From JBGAJN01 sp044224905 (lineage in GTDB: Bacteria > Verrucomicrobiota > Verrucomicrobiia > Limisphaerales > JBGAJN01): DNA of 64,000 bases. The DNA is taken from NCBI GenBank assembly GCA_044224905.1, contig JBGAJN010000001.1, positions 1,612,001 through 1,676,000 on the forward strand, read 5' to 3'. This document shows positions 33,401 through 41,366 of the stretch, piece by piece. Both the position numbers and the translations under genes were made by a program. Below the pieces are notes generated by a model. The model made no database searches. It worked only from the letters and a program-made list of their open reading frames with translations, and was not told the DNA's origin. The number at the start of each line of letters is the position of its first letter. The stretch's first letter is position 1.

Positions 33401-33967
33401 CGTCCCGCTCCTTACGTTATGCATCTGGCCACGCACGGCGACTTTCGGCTGGACCTGCCGCCCAAGCCTAACCTGATTCGGATTTCCGCCAGCCGCCGCC
33501 CCGATGTCGCCGCAAACCCGATGGCTCGGGCTTGGATTGTCCTGGCGCAGGCCAACGAAACCCTGGTCGCGTGGCGACGGGGCGAACAACCTGATCCGGC
33601 GGATGACGGTTTGCTCACAGCCGAGGAGATTTCGACGCTGAACCTTCAGGACACCTGGCTCGTGACCTTGAGCGCGTGTGATACCGGAGTCGGCGCGTCG
33701 CGCACCGGCGAGGGAGTGTTTGGATTGCGGCGCGGATTCGCGTTCGCGGGCACTCGTCACCTGCTGATGACACTCTGGCCGGTGTCGGACGACAAGAGCG
33801 CGGAGTTTATGTCCGCCTTCTACGCTGATGCGCTGCAAAGTGGTGACGCACCGGGCGCGCTCGCTCGCGTGCAACGCACCAAGCTCGAACTGTGGAGCAA
33901 GTTGGACGGACCTGCAAAGGCTCTGCGATGGGCGGGATCTTATGTGCTCAACTCGCACGGCTTGTAG
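30422..33967 (+). CDS. Secreted TPR-CHAT protease-like protein
   Basis: About 1,181 residues from the GTG at 30422; a TTG at 30368 is the first start of the frame. The N-terminus carries a signal-peptide-like segment (FHLPCAFAWLVPILFSLMC). Next are at least ten tetratricopeptide-type repeats (about 40-620, recurring ALxLxxxxLG-xHPxxAxxL), a coiled linker, and a C-terminal CHAT domain (about 780-1180) with the catalytic His in MHLATHGDF (near 1005) and Cys in LSACDTGVG (near 1086). CHAT domains are caspase-like Cys peptidases. Being exported is unusual for a CHAT used in immunity. It is next to unknown and sigma-factor genes, as in other Verrucomicrobia and Planctomycetes. Confidence 0.85.
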   Translation: MIRESSKAFHLPCAFAWLVPILFSLMCPFTMSGQATSDAAKEALNKANALYSQANELGSRGRWGEALPLQRQVVQLLEQAFGDGHPNTDTARMAVAGSLDSLGRYAEARTVLDQCLAARTKALGDNSPAVADILNRIGEAWRREGQTTNSLPFYERAQRILEPPAPQGPLLATVLNNRAQVALTTGDKVAAEKLLLASLAVLREIPGVNQALAAPPLTSLGELHRSLGLVRVARTEQEQALALLASVGPLHPLRLTVENNLASVLRDLRELPQAIKLYTNSIARLSEQRGPDDLSVLTMRRNYALALALDGDHPAAQTIIHDCLARLRATARTTDPLFVSLLTDQGDRQQDLSDLAAARKSFENALELSIARLGPDVTLTCGLRERLGHLAMTAGDFAHAHDLLDLALASRRRIAASDPRRAPELAACFQEWAKLERVLGRADQADGFLRQAMEIQVQHLGKGHPDVAETLEQRGLLADENGDLPAALQFHTEARRIRSGAFGETNLLVAQSRMNISSILSRQGEFAVALRESESARLVMEQLVGPDHLLAAMAVFIQANIRHRLGELDKAAPLYQRALDGFEKQRSRYASVAARDYGLLEMDRSRAEAAMTLAARALTVQQENWRNVLRFGSEQDRLAWHGMSDLLSLLAAMAPRNPVPLSTAVLHFKGAVLDSLIEDRQLNHPAADSIHSDVVTALHAARLQNYRLQLASTGRQPPTEAELRKAREDVEALETKLAQSFFALGENRRAFSATPEAVQAKLPPATVLVEYVRYRHWLGQGKTEPRFGALIFQKNAALRWIELGPAEGSDGIGALVDELQKEIRRDVPTNTATFISILQRTHERVWEKIQAAIPADTRWVMIAPDGELNFVPFAALWRRDHFLGQDLFFRYVTSARDVLTPDYQPPPQKSVDIWADPELARPLWKRATDSVAESMKSFWAAAASRGGNLPESYGPVPAARREGQMLLQIAREKNCAPVNLFLGADAREASLRRRPAPYVMHLATHGDFRLDLPPKPNLIRISASRRPDVAANPMARAWIVLAQANETLVAWRRGEQPDPADDGLLTAEEISTLNLQDTWLVTLSACDTGVGASRTGEGVFGLRRGFAFAGTRHLLMTLWPVSDDKSAEFMSAFYADALQSGDAPGALARVQRTKLELWSKLDGPAKALRWAGSYVLNSHGL

Positions 33968-34068
33968 CAGGTGGCGTAGCATCCGCGCCGGGTTGAATCA
34001 CTCTCCATTGTCGTTGGTGACGAAGACATCTCGCCGTCCGCTGCGGCAACTTGCTACCCTTGGAGAGG

Positions 34069-34719
34069 TCAGGGAATAAAAGGCTGGCTGAACGGTTTTG
34101 CGGGTTGATCCCCCACGGTCAAATCGCCGGTCAACAGCGCCCCGCGAACGTTCCGCTTGCTGAGATTCGTTCCGAATCCCGGCGCGTTCGTGACGACCAT
34201 CGTGCCACTAAAAACAATCTTTTCGCCGTTGCCGGCCTGCCACTCGAAACGCACATCATAAACACTCAACTCCTCGACGGAGCCGCGACGACCGGAACCG
34301 AGGTTGGCCGCCAGTTGGATCACTGGTCCTGGGAGTTCCACGCGCCCGCTCCGTGGATTGATTCTCATATCCTTTGGCAGGATGACACCGGCAACCTGCC
34401 ACTCGCCGGGCGTGTGCAGCCGGATCGTTCCCGGAAGAACGATCAGCCATCCCGCGAGAAGCACGACGGCTACGGAAGCCACCATGGCGGCTCGCTGAGG
34501 AATATGCGCCATCCAAAGGGCGGCCATCAATTCCCGCCAGAGGTTAATCCGGCTGCCTTCATTTCCGCCGCGCAACCGATCAGCACCCCGGAGGCGATCC
34601 CAGTCCTCGCGCAATCGCTCCTCAGTCAGTCCCTCACGAACAAACTGACGCAAGGCTTCATCTGACTCGGCGGACTCACGCCTCAGCCGGGCTCGCAATT
34701 CATCAAATCGTTCTGCCAT
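34069..34719 (-). CDS. Single-pass membrane protein, possible anti-sigma-like
   Basis: 216 residues. The first 70 are charged and helical (ERFDELRARLRRESAESDEALRQFVREGLTEERLREDWDRLRG), then one membrane helix (MVASVAVVLLAGWLIVLPG, about 79-97), then a 120-residue beta-rich external part (GEWQVAGVILPKDMRINPRSGRVELPGPVI). A cytoplasmic helical part, one membrane pass and an external domain is the layout of anti-sigma regulators, and a sigma-like gene lies nearby, but no conserved zinc-finger or FecR motif is visible. Confidence 0.55.
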   Translation of the reverse strand: MAERFDELRARLRRESAESDEALRQFVREGLTEERLREDWDRLRGADRLRGGNEGSRINLWRELMAALWMAHIPQRAAMVASVAVVLLAGWLIVLPGTIRLHTPGEWQVAGVILPKDMRINPRSGRVELPGPVIQLAANLGSGRRGSVEELSVYDVRFEWQAGNGEKIVFSGTMVVTNAPGFGTNLSKRNVRGALLTGDLTVGDQPAKPFSQPFIP

Positions 34720-34724
34720 GATTT

Positions 34725-35435
34725 CTAGTTTTTGTTACCGGCCGGTCCACCGGCACTTGGCCCCTGATCGGAAGAACCTTTCGCTTTGACCCTGCAAGCC
34801 TCCGTTTGCTCGGAAACAGTGGATTTCTTGCTATCCAGGGTGAGCGCCACCTCGCGCACTCTAAAACCAAGCTCAACCAACAACAACAGGTCACAAGCCC
34901 TTCCACAATGATGGTCGGTTTTTCGTTCCGCAAGTTTGCCCTCCTTATCGGAACGCGTGCCCCGTCCACGGCTTCGCAGAATGCAGCCGTTCTCCGGCAG
35001 TTTTTCCCGGCTCGGGTCGGGGTCTCGTTTCTCTCCGGTTGGCGGACGCAGACGCTCATGGCGCATTGACGCCACCAACGGTCCGAACGCCGTCTTCAAC
35101 TCCCTCATCCGGGTTCGTGCGCGGAGGAAAAGCCACGCGTTCGGCGGCATAAGAAGCATGGTCGCGTTGGCGGTGATCCACTGAAAAAACGGCCCGTTCC
35201 CTGCCTGCTGTAGCAGGGTTAACAACGCCAGCCGCGTGTCCGTCACCACAGTTGCCGCCAATTCGACCTGATGAGTCTCATGTAAACAAACCTTCCACAG
35301 GAAAAAATCCAAGTGGCGTTCACCATCCTTGAGGTCGTCGAGGTCGTCCGCATCAAGCTCTTCCAGTTTGGTTTTATGCCAGTTTCTTTGGATGATTTTA
35401 CGCAACGTCTTCACCTTCAGATTCAGGTCACGCAT
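34725..35435 (-). CDS. Hypothetical protein with a sigma-like C-terminal helix pair
   Basis: 236 residues from the ATG at 35435, chosen because AAGGA stands four bases before it; a GTG at 35555 would add 40 residues. The N-terminal part is helical and charged (KTLRKIIQRNWHKTKLEELDADDLDDLKDG) with a mid-region segment ANATMLLMPPNAWLFLRART that is moderately hydrophobic. The C-terminus DLLLLVELGFRVREVALTLDSKKSTVSEQTEA resembles a helix-turn-helix. It ends five bases before the membrane-protein gene on the same strand. No family recognised; coding status is likely but not certain. Confidence 0.45.
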   Translation of the reverse strand: MRDLNLKVKTLRKIIQRNWHKTKLEELDADDLDDLKDGERHLDFFLWKVCLHETHQVELAATVVTDTRLALLTLLQQAGNGPFFQWITANATMLLMPPNAWLFLRARTRMRELKTAFGPLVASMRHERLRPPTGEKRDPDPSREKLPENGCILRSRGRGTRSDKEGKLAERKTDHHCGRACDLLLLVELGFRVREVALTLDSKKSTVSEQTEACRVKAKGSSDQGPSAGGPAGNKN

Positions 35436-36040
35436 TGAATCCTTATCGAGCGGTATTTCGGGTGTCACCAAATGATCGTCGCGGCTCGCCCGCTGGCGAT
35501 CAAGCAAGGATTCTGTCTTCGGTCGCGCGGGGCTGTTGACTCCCCACCTGCTCACGAGCTTCCTTCATAGAAGAATGATCCCCTTGCGCCCGCTGCACTG
35601 GACTCCGTGGCCCTACTGCCGCAGTCGTCCTGAAAAAACCAGCCGGTTTTCACGACTTTATGCCCAAGATATTGGGCGACTCTCAATCACTTCTTCTCGG
35701 GGAGGCCGACCGCCGGGGCGCGGGAATATTTAAGCCGAGCAAATCAAAAAACCTAGCGATGGGCTGGGCACGAGCCGCGCAGGTCGGTGAAAAACTCGAA
35801 CTTTGTTGGTCCGCAGCCAGAATCATGCCGGACAAAAATTCAGCCGGGAATGTTTTTTGATCTCCTGGCGAAGGCTCACCTCTCCTTCTAAAAAATCTAT
35901 TTTCCCCAATTAAACCGGTGTCTTTGGAGCTGATGGGGCCACTTCGCCCTACGCGTTGATTCTTCTGTGGTGAAAAAATATCCGGACAGAACCCCACGCA
36001 GATTTGGCCCCCGGCACAATCGAGAAAATTAGCTCTGAAA
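35436..36040. other. Intergenic region, nothing recognised
   Basis: About 600 bases between divergent genes, comparatively AT-rich toward 35880-35960. Several short frames cross it but none has protein-like composition. No repeat or strong hairpin was found. Confidence 0.4.
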
Positions 36041-36716
36041 ATGAAGCGCAAGACAAAAGCACCGACATCGAAGGGGAAACCCCGTGGTCGGGCCTCCCGC
36101 TACCGCCGGCCTTTCACAGCCAAGCAGCAGCAGATGTTCGCCATTCTCTCCCAGCAGAACTTTGGATGGGCTTTGTCCAAAACCAGACGGCACCGGATCT
36201 CTGAACCCAAAGCTGTTGTGAACGAGGCTATGCGGAAGGCGTGTCTGGCCTTGGATGGACGCCGGAAAAAGAAGTTCCCGGCTCTTCTGCGCGTCATCCT
36301 ACAACGGGAAATCTTCTCGACTCTCCGTCGCGAGCGGCGATGGCGTGAGACGACGGAGCCTTGGTCAGACCACCACGACATGGTGGATCAGTCCCAGGCA
36401 GAGCCGGACACCCTCCACGAATCGCACGAGAAACTGAAAGCCGCCATTTCCGGGCTCCCGCCCGAGGATCAAACCCTAATTCAATTGAAATACGATGAAG
36501 ACCTCACGCTCAAAGAAATTGCCCGCCGGCTCTCCGGTGACCGTCGCCTGGATTAAAACCCGGCTCTTCCGGATTCGTCTTCGGCTCAAGCGCAAGCTTG
36601 TCCACCTACAGGTGGTCGACACCCGCCCGGTGCCTTCGCCATCAATGCCGCCTGCTCACGAAGATGAACCACGGCGCTCGACAAAAAACATTATGAAACC
36701 GCAACGCCGCTCATAA
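36041..36716 (+). pseudogene. ECF-like sigma factor gene frameshifted in region 4
   Basis: The frame from 36041 encodes a basic start, a region-2-like part and the start of region 4 (AISGLPPEDQTLIQLKYDEDLTLKEIARRLS), then runs out at a TAA at 36554-36556. In the +1 frame the expected continuation VTVAWIKTRLFRIRLRLKRKL is present and extends to a stop at 36714-36716. Removing one G from CCGG at 36534-36537 joins the two into a normal sigma-4 helix-turn-helix. The gene is therefore broken by one base, inside the DNA-recognition helix, unless this is a sequencing error or a programmed shift. Confidence 0.65.
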
Positions 36717-36764
36717 CGGAATGAACAAGGACAGCCAAAAAAATTAAAACTTAACCGATCACCT

Positions 36765-37004
36765 ATGACCCCTCTACTCGCGACCACTTATATTCTGCTG
36801 GCTCAATCAACCATCGACCCTTCGATCGACCGTTTTCTCGAATTCATTGCCAAGATTACAATGCTCGTTGGAATTTCGGTTGTTTTCATGGGTGGTTGGA
36901 AAATCCATCGAGGCGAGGCGGGCGACGGAATTTTGGCAATTATTGGTGGATTCATAATTGCCCTCGCGGTGCCCATCATAAAGTTCCTTTTTAGCATTGC
37001 TTGA
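36765..37004 (+). CDS. VirB2-like conjugative pilin
   Basis: 79 residues with two membrane segments (KITMLVGISVVFMGGWKI and ILAIIGGFIIALAVPIIKFLF) separated by a short basic loop, IHRGEAGD, the layout of VirB2/TrbC pilins. The N-terminus (LATTYILLAQSTIDP) may be a leader. It is first in the secretion operon. A second, similar gene follows, so one may be the pilin and the other a minor subunit. Confidence 0.75.
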   Translation: MTPLLATTYILLAQSTIDPSIDRFLEFIAKITMLVGISVVFMGGWKIHRGEAGDGILAIIGGFIIALAVPIIKFLFSIA

Positions 37005-37029
37005 TTTGATCGCCCACCAGGACACCCAC

Positions 37030-37224
37030 ATGGATTTCATAGATCTATTTCTCGTCTCCCGGATGCTCCCGTTGTTTGGCGCCATCCTGATACTCGGTGG
37101 AGCGTGGAACATCTATCGTGGTAAAATTATTGTCGGCCCACTCGCGCTGGCAGCCGGGCTTCTCATTGTGTTCGTGATCCCTATCACGGGCTGCGTCTTG
37201 AGGTTTTTCGACTTCCTCATTTAA
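37030..37224 (+). CDS. Second VirB2-like small membrane protein
   Basis: 64 residues from the ATG at 37030 with AGGA eight bases upstream; a TTG at 36997 would overlap the previous gene. Two hydrophobic segments (MLPLFGAILILGGAWNIYRG and ALAAGLLIVFVIPITGCVL) around IYRGKIIVG repeat the layout of the preceding pilin (GGWKIHRGEAG versus GGAWNIYRGKI). It is probably a tandem duplicate that has diverged. Confidence 0.65.
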   Translation: MDFIDLFLVSRMLPLFGAILILGGAWNIYRGKIIVGPLALAAGLLIVFVIPITGCVLRFFDFLI

Positions 37225-37251
37225 CCGCCGGTCCTGCTCCGAAAACACACC

Positions 37252-37587
37252 ATGAACGATCAGGATTTGCGCCTCACCCCGACCCACGCCGCCGATGAAT
37301 TTCACGGCCTTGTGTTAGGCATTGAAACTCCACTGTTTGCCTGGGTCGGGCTCGCCTTGCTGGCGGGCCTCGGCCTATTCGCCGGATTGTTCTATGGACT
37401 GGGACTCGACTTCTTCGATGCTGCAAAAACTTCCATTGTGCCGGTCTTCGGTGTCGTGGCTTACCTCCGGCTGTTCCATCAGGGAAAGCCGCCCGGCTTC
37501 ACGCTCGAACTCGCCGATTCCCTGATCACCCGCGGCGATGCCGTGCCACCGCGACTGGAACCATCACATCCCCTCCACGATGTTTAA
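37252..37587 (+). CDS. VirB3-like inner-membrane protein
   Basis: 111 residues. An N-terminal hydrophilic part (HAADEFHGLVLGIETPLFAW), two adjacent membrane segments (WVGLALLAGLGLFAGLFYGLGL and SIVPVFGVVAYLRLF) and a charged C-terminus match VirB3/TrbD. It overlaps the start of virB4 by 8 bases; VirB3 and VirB4 work together and are sometimes fused. Confidence 0.7.
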   Translation: MNDQDLRLTPTHAADEFHGLVLGIETPLFAWVGLALLAGLGLFAGLFYGLGLDFFDAAKTSIVPVFGVVAYLRLFHQGKPPGFTLELADSLITRGDAVPPRLEPSHPLHDV

Positions 37588-40189
37588 TCCAATTCCAGAC
37601 GGCTACTTGGTGGACGAACTGATCGTGTTCGGCGGACCTGCCGGCGGCCAGGTGGCGAAGGGTTTTTGGATCGAGGTTCCTGACCTGCAAGCCGCCTCGT
37701 TTGCCGACCGCAATCAGGCGCAGGACGCCTTCTCGGCGATTCTGCGCCAGTTGCCCGAAGGGTGGTCGTTGCAGATACGGGAATTCCAAGACAACGGCTG
37801 CGCTCAACGCCTGCTCGAATATCAGCGACTCACCGAATCGTGTGGCAACCCGACCGCCCAGATGCTCCGCAATACCAATTTTGTCCGCGAGTGGCAGCGC
37901 TTGGAGAAGGGCGAACTCCGCCACAAACGCGTGACCCTCTACGTGGGCCGTCCTCTCGCAGCGCAAAAAGTTTTGCCCTGGTCGCGCCAACCGGCCGAGC
38001 AGCACTACGCGAAGGTTCTGGCGGAAGCCCGCACGGCGTTCTTGGAATGGCAACAAATTCTCAATCAAATTCTCCAACCCATCGGTGGGCGGGCGGTCGC
38101 GATGACCGACGCGGATCAGGCGCGCGTCTGGGCTGACGCCCTCAATCCTTCATTCAGTGAGCGTGTTCACTACGATCCCGCTGTCAGCTTCGATGTGAAC
38201 CATTCCATCCTCGATAACTGCTGGCATTCCGAACTGCGCGGGCAGGGCCGTCAAGGCTTCGTCCTCGATGGCTACCATCATCTGGCCTTCAGCTTGAAAC
38301 GCCTGCCAACCGAAACGTTTCCGACCATCATTCATCGTCTCACCGATCTGCCCTTTGGCGGTGTCACGATCACCACCCACGTCCGGCGGTTGACCAAAGA
38401 AAAGGTGCTCAAACGCACCGAGGCAGCCATCAACCGGATCAATCAACAACTAGCGGGTAAGCCCAGCGAGCGGCTGGAGGTCGCCAAGGCCCAGTTGGAA
38501 GAAAAAATCCGCCGGATTTCCAACGGGGAAGTCGTGCCGATGGAAATGGAGCTGATCGTGATGTTGAAGGCAAAAACGGCGGAAGAATTGAGCGCCAAGG
38601 CAGCCGCCACGAAGGCGGCGTTCCAGAGCATGAACGGCGCGCAATATTACGAAGCCACGCTTCCGGCTTCGAGCCGAAACCTTTTCGCCGCGTCCTTGCC
38701 GGCTGCGATGTGGACCCGGCATCGCGGTTTCACACATTACGGTGAAGACCGTTATGTAGCCGATCTTCTTCCGTTTTGCGGCAGTTTTGCCGGCCATCCG
38801 GGGCCAATGGAAGCCATGTTTCAGGGAGCCGATGCCAACCTGGTCAATATTCTGACCTTTCTCGCCGGAACCCCTCAGAACTTGATTCTGTTGGGGCAGA
38901 CCGGCGGCGGCAAAAGTCTCGCCCTGCTCAAGCTCCTGCTGGAGACGGCCTCGTTCTTCGGCTTCACCGCCATCATCGAGGAAGGTTTCTCGCAGTCCCC
39001 TTACACGCGCAGTTTCGGCATCGAACCCATCATGTTCCGCCTCGACGGAACCCAGACGATCAATCCTTTCGATACTCACGGGTCTCCGCTCTCGTCATTC
39101 GTCCGGGCCACGCTGACCGCCTTGATCGCGCGCATGGTCGGCCTTCCCGCCGACGAGGACAAGGCGCGCCGCCAATCCGCGCTGATTGCCCGTCATGTAA
39201 GTCAACTCTGTGCTGACCATGCTCAGGATCAGCTCCGGCAGTGGTCGGAGGAACGGCGTTCCGCGTTGATCCGCCACGCTCTGGCACTGACCCGCTGGGC
39301 CAGCGAGCATGGCGTGTCGGACACGGAAGCGTTCGTGGATTTCCGCGAGTTGCAGCGGGAACAGCCGGCCAGGGCAGCAGCGTTGCTCGCCCAGTTCACT
39401 GAATCGGAACTGTGCGAGTTCGAGAGCGCCGAATCTCAGAAGCTCGGGGATTTGGTTTTCGCCTATCTCTCACCCGATGAACATCTGACGCTAAGTTCGT
39501 TGCGCGAATATCTTTTGCTCGCGCAGGAAGACCTGGATGAGTGCCGCTGGCTGGCCACGCTGCTCACGCCTTGGTGCCGGGGTGGCAATTGCGCCAATCT
39601 GTTTGACGGCGTCTCCAACGTGTCGTTGACCGGTCCGGTCGTGCATTTCGAGTTAGGGCTGATTCCCGAGGCGGCCAAGGAGATCAAGGCCGTGGCGGGC
39701 TTTCTCATCATCAGCAGCATCCGTCACCACATCCTGAGCCTGCCCCGACTCATGAAGAAAAGAGTCGTGATCGATGAAGTCTCCCGTTTCCTGGACGTCC
39801 CCGGCGGTGAGGCGATCTTGCGGGAGCTCAACGAACAGTTCCGCAAGTTTTCGTGTCTTCTAGTTGTTTCCGCCCAGCAGTATACGCGGATTGCTGACAC
39901 CCGGATTCGCGCCGCTCTGGTGGGCAACACTCGTGCGTGGATGCTTTTTAACACTGGTGACCGGCAGGACGTGGAGCGGTTGGGCCAGGATCTTGGCCTG
40001 TCTCGCGTCGCGGTGGAAGCTATTCTCCGGTTCCCACGCCCGGATCAGCAGACCGGCGCGAAATACTCCGAATTTCTCTACTGGCACAGCGATGTCCGAC
40101 AGCCCATCTGCGGCATCGCCCGTTACGTGCTGCTCCCGCATGAACTGCCTTCCTCGCCTGCGCTTTCCGCCACAAAAAACAAAACCTGA
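37580..40189 (+). CDS. virB4: VirB4-type secretion ATPase
   Basis: 869 residues from the ATG at 37580, which overlaps the virB3 stop (ATGTTTAA). The N-terminal 400 residues are the CagE/TrbE/VirB domain; the C-terminal ATPase has Walker A GQTGGGKS near 441-448 and Walker B KRVVIDEVSRF near 727-737, then SAQQYTRIADTRIRAALVGNT. It powers assembly of the pilus and substrate transfer at the inner membrane. No VirB11 ATPase gene follows, as in some simplified systems. Confidence 0.95.
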   Translation: MFNPIPDGYLVDELIVFGGPAGGQVAKGFWIEVPDLQAASFADRNQAQDAFSAILRQLPEGWSLQIREFQDNGCAQRLLEYQRLTESCGNPTAQMLRNTNFVREWQRLEKGELRHKRVTLYVGRPLAAQKVLPWSRQPAEQHYAKVLAEARTAFLEWQQILNQILQPIGGRAVAMTDADQARVWADALNPSFSERVHYDPAVSFDVNHSILDNCWHSELRGQGRQGFVLDGYHHLAFSLKRLPTETFPTIIHRLTDLPFGGVTITTHVRRLTKEKVLKRTEAAINRINQQLAGKPSERLEVAKAQLEEKIRRISNGEVVPMEMELIVMLKAKTAEELSAKAAATKAAFQSMNGAQYYEATLPASSRNLFAASLPAAMWTRHRGFTHYGEDRYVADLLPFCGSFAGHPGPMEAMFQGADANLVNILTFLAGTPQNLILLGQTGGGKSLALLKLLLETASFFGFTAIIEEGFSQSPYTRSFGIEPIMFRLDGTQTINPFDTHGSPLSSFVRATLTALIARMVGLPADEDKARRQSALIARHVSQLCADHAQDQLRQWSEERRSALIRHALALTRWASEHGVSDTEAFVDFRELQREQPARAAALLAQFTESELCEFESAESQKLGDLVFAYLSPDEHLTLSSLREYLLLAQEDLDECRWLATLLTPWCRGGNCANLFDGVSNVSLTGPVVHFELGLIPEAAKEIKAVAGFLIISSIRHHILSLPRLMKKRVVIDEVSRFLDVPGGEAILRELNEQFRKFSCLLVVSAQQYTRIADTRIRAALVGNTRAWMLFNTGDRQDVERLGQDLGLSRVAVEAILRFPRPDQQTGAKYSEFLYWHSDVRQPICGIARYVLLPHELPSSPALSATKNKT

Positions 40190-40199
40190 CTCAAAAACT

Positions 40200-40604
40200 A
40201 TGCGTAAATTTTTTATTGCTCTTGCGTCGCTGCCGCTGCTTTGCGGCTGCGCCGGACTTCAACGCCCGCTCAGCGACGCAACCCTTGGCGCGGGCGGCGC
40301 CTACCTCGGCAACAAACTCAGCGGCGGCAACCCGTTGGCCACGGCCGGCGGCGCGGCCGGCGGCGTGCTGCTCAGTGAAGGTTTTCAAGCCTGGAAAACG
40401 AGCAGCGAAAAAAAGGCTTACACCGACGGCTACACCGAGGGCCGCGCCAACGGCGTGAAGCAACTCTATTGGAATCTTCAGGACCAGCAGCGTGGCAAGG
40501 CCGAGGCGGAATCCTACCGGCTTTACGAAATCACGATCCCGGAACACTGGGAGGACGGCGTTTTGGTGAAACCTTCGACGCGAATTATCCGGATACAGCA
40601 ATGA
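40200..40604 (+). CDS. VirB7-like lipoprotein with glycine-zipper segment
   Basis: 134 residues. Signal peptide FFIALASLPLLCGC with a lipobox LCGC (lipidated Cys at 17 or so). A Gly/Ala-rich zipper follows (LGAGGAYLGNKLSGGNPLATAGGAAGGVLL), then a helical linker (DGYTEGRANGVKQLYWNLQDQQRG) and a C-terminal EHWEDGVLVKPSTRIIRIQQ. A small lipoprotein between virB4 and virB5 fits the VirB7 position, which anchors the outer-membrane core complex. Ends in an ATGA overlap with the next gene. Confidence 0.6.
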   Translation: MRKFFIALASLPLLCGCAGLQRPLSDATLGAGGAYLGNKLSGGNPLATAGGAAGGVLLSEGFQAWKTSSEKKAYTDGYTEGRANGVKQLYWNLQDQQRGKAEAESYRLYEITIPEHWEDGVLVKPSTRIIRIQQ

Positions 40605-41365
40605 AAACTATGAAACTCATCATTCCTTTCCTCCTCGTCGCTTCCGTGCTCAGCGCGCATGCTCAGATTCCCGTCACCGATGCTTCCGTTCTGGTCCAGG
40701 TTCTCGAAGACGTTCGGATCGCCACCGAACACCTCAACCAGTTTAAGACGGAGGTGGAACGTCTGGGTAATCCGGCTGCCATCCTGCCCGTAGGAGCCAC
40801 GGAAGTTATCAACAACCTCGGCCTTACCGGAGTCGGCCGGACTCTGGATGAAGTCCGCGCGGTGGCCGACGGCGTCGCGTCGCTCAGATACGATAACGGC
40901 GGACTCTACCGCGCGCCGGGAGAGGTCATTCGGACCGCCGACGGAAGCGAGTTCCTGCGAGCCGTGCAGGACTACCGGAAGTTTGATGCGGTCACACAGG
41001 CTAAGACGGTGCTGGAAGACGTCATGCGCGACACGGAGGAACGCCGCCAGCAATTACGGCGGCAAATTCAGGCGACCACAAGCCAATTGCAAGGCGCTCC
41101 CACCGTCGCGGAAGTCCAGAAGTTGCACGGCGTCCTCACGGCCCAGAATTCTGAACTGGCCGCGATCGACAAAGAACGGGATGCGGCCATGCACCGGTTG
41201 GTGACCCAGCACATCGAAAACCAGACCGATGCCGCGCGTCAAGAGCAGGCGCGTCACGAGGAAGCGGTGGTCAACTTCCGTTCCGCCGCCGAGCAGGTGA
41301 GCCGTTTTCTTACGCCGGACACGGTGCCGGTTCGCATCCCCGACCCACGCACCCGCCAACCGTGA
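40601..41365 (+). CDS. VirB5/TrbJ-like protein
   Basis: 254 residues from the ATG of an ATGA overlap. Signal peptide (KLIIPFLLVASVLSAHAQ). The mature part is almost all helix: VQVLEDVRIATEHLNQFKTEVERLGNP (the TrbJ-type start), then long coiled coils (about 140-250: EDVMRDTEERRQQLRRQIQATTSQLQ). TrbJ/VirB5 proteins are periplasmic and sit at the pilus tip or regulate entry exclusion. Context in the secretion operon supports the assignment. Confidence 0.75.
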   Translation: MKTMKLIIPFLLVASVLSAHAQIPVTDASVLVQVLEDVRIATEHLNQFKTEVERLGNPAAILPVGATEVINNLGLTGVGRTLDEVRAVADGVASLRYDNGGLYRAPGEVIRTADGSEFLRAVQDYRKFDAVTQAKTVLEDVMRDTEERRQQLRRQIQATTSQLQGAPTVAEVQKLHGVLTAQNSELAAIDKERDAAMHRLVTQHIENQTDAARQEQARHEEAVVNFRSAAEQVSRFLTPDTVPVRIPDPRTRQP

Positions 41366-41366
41366 T

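Noticed and set aside
35683..36051. Minus-strand frame of 122 codons before the sigma gene
   Set aside because: No ribosome site and no protein-like hydrophobic pattern; treated as intergenic.
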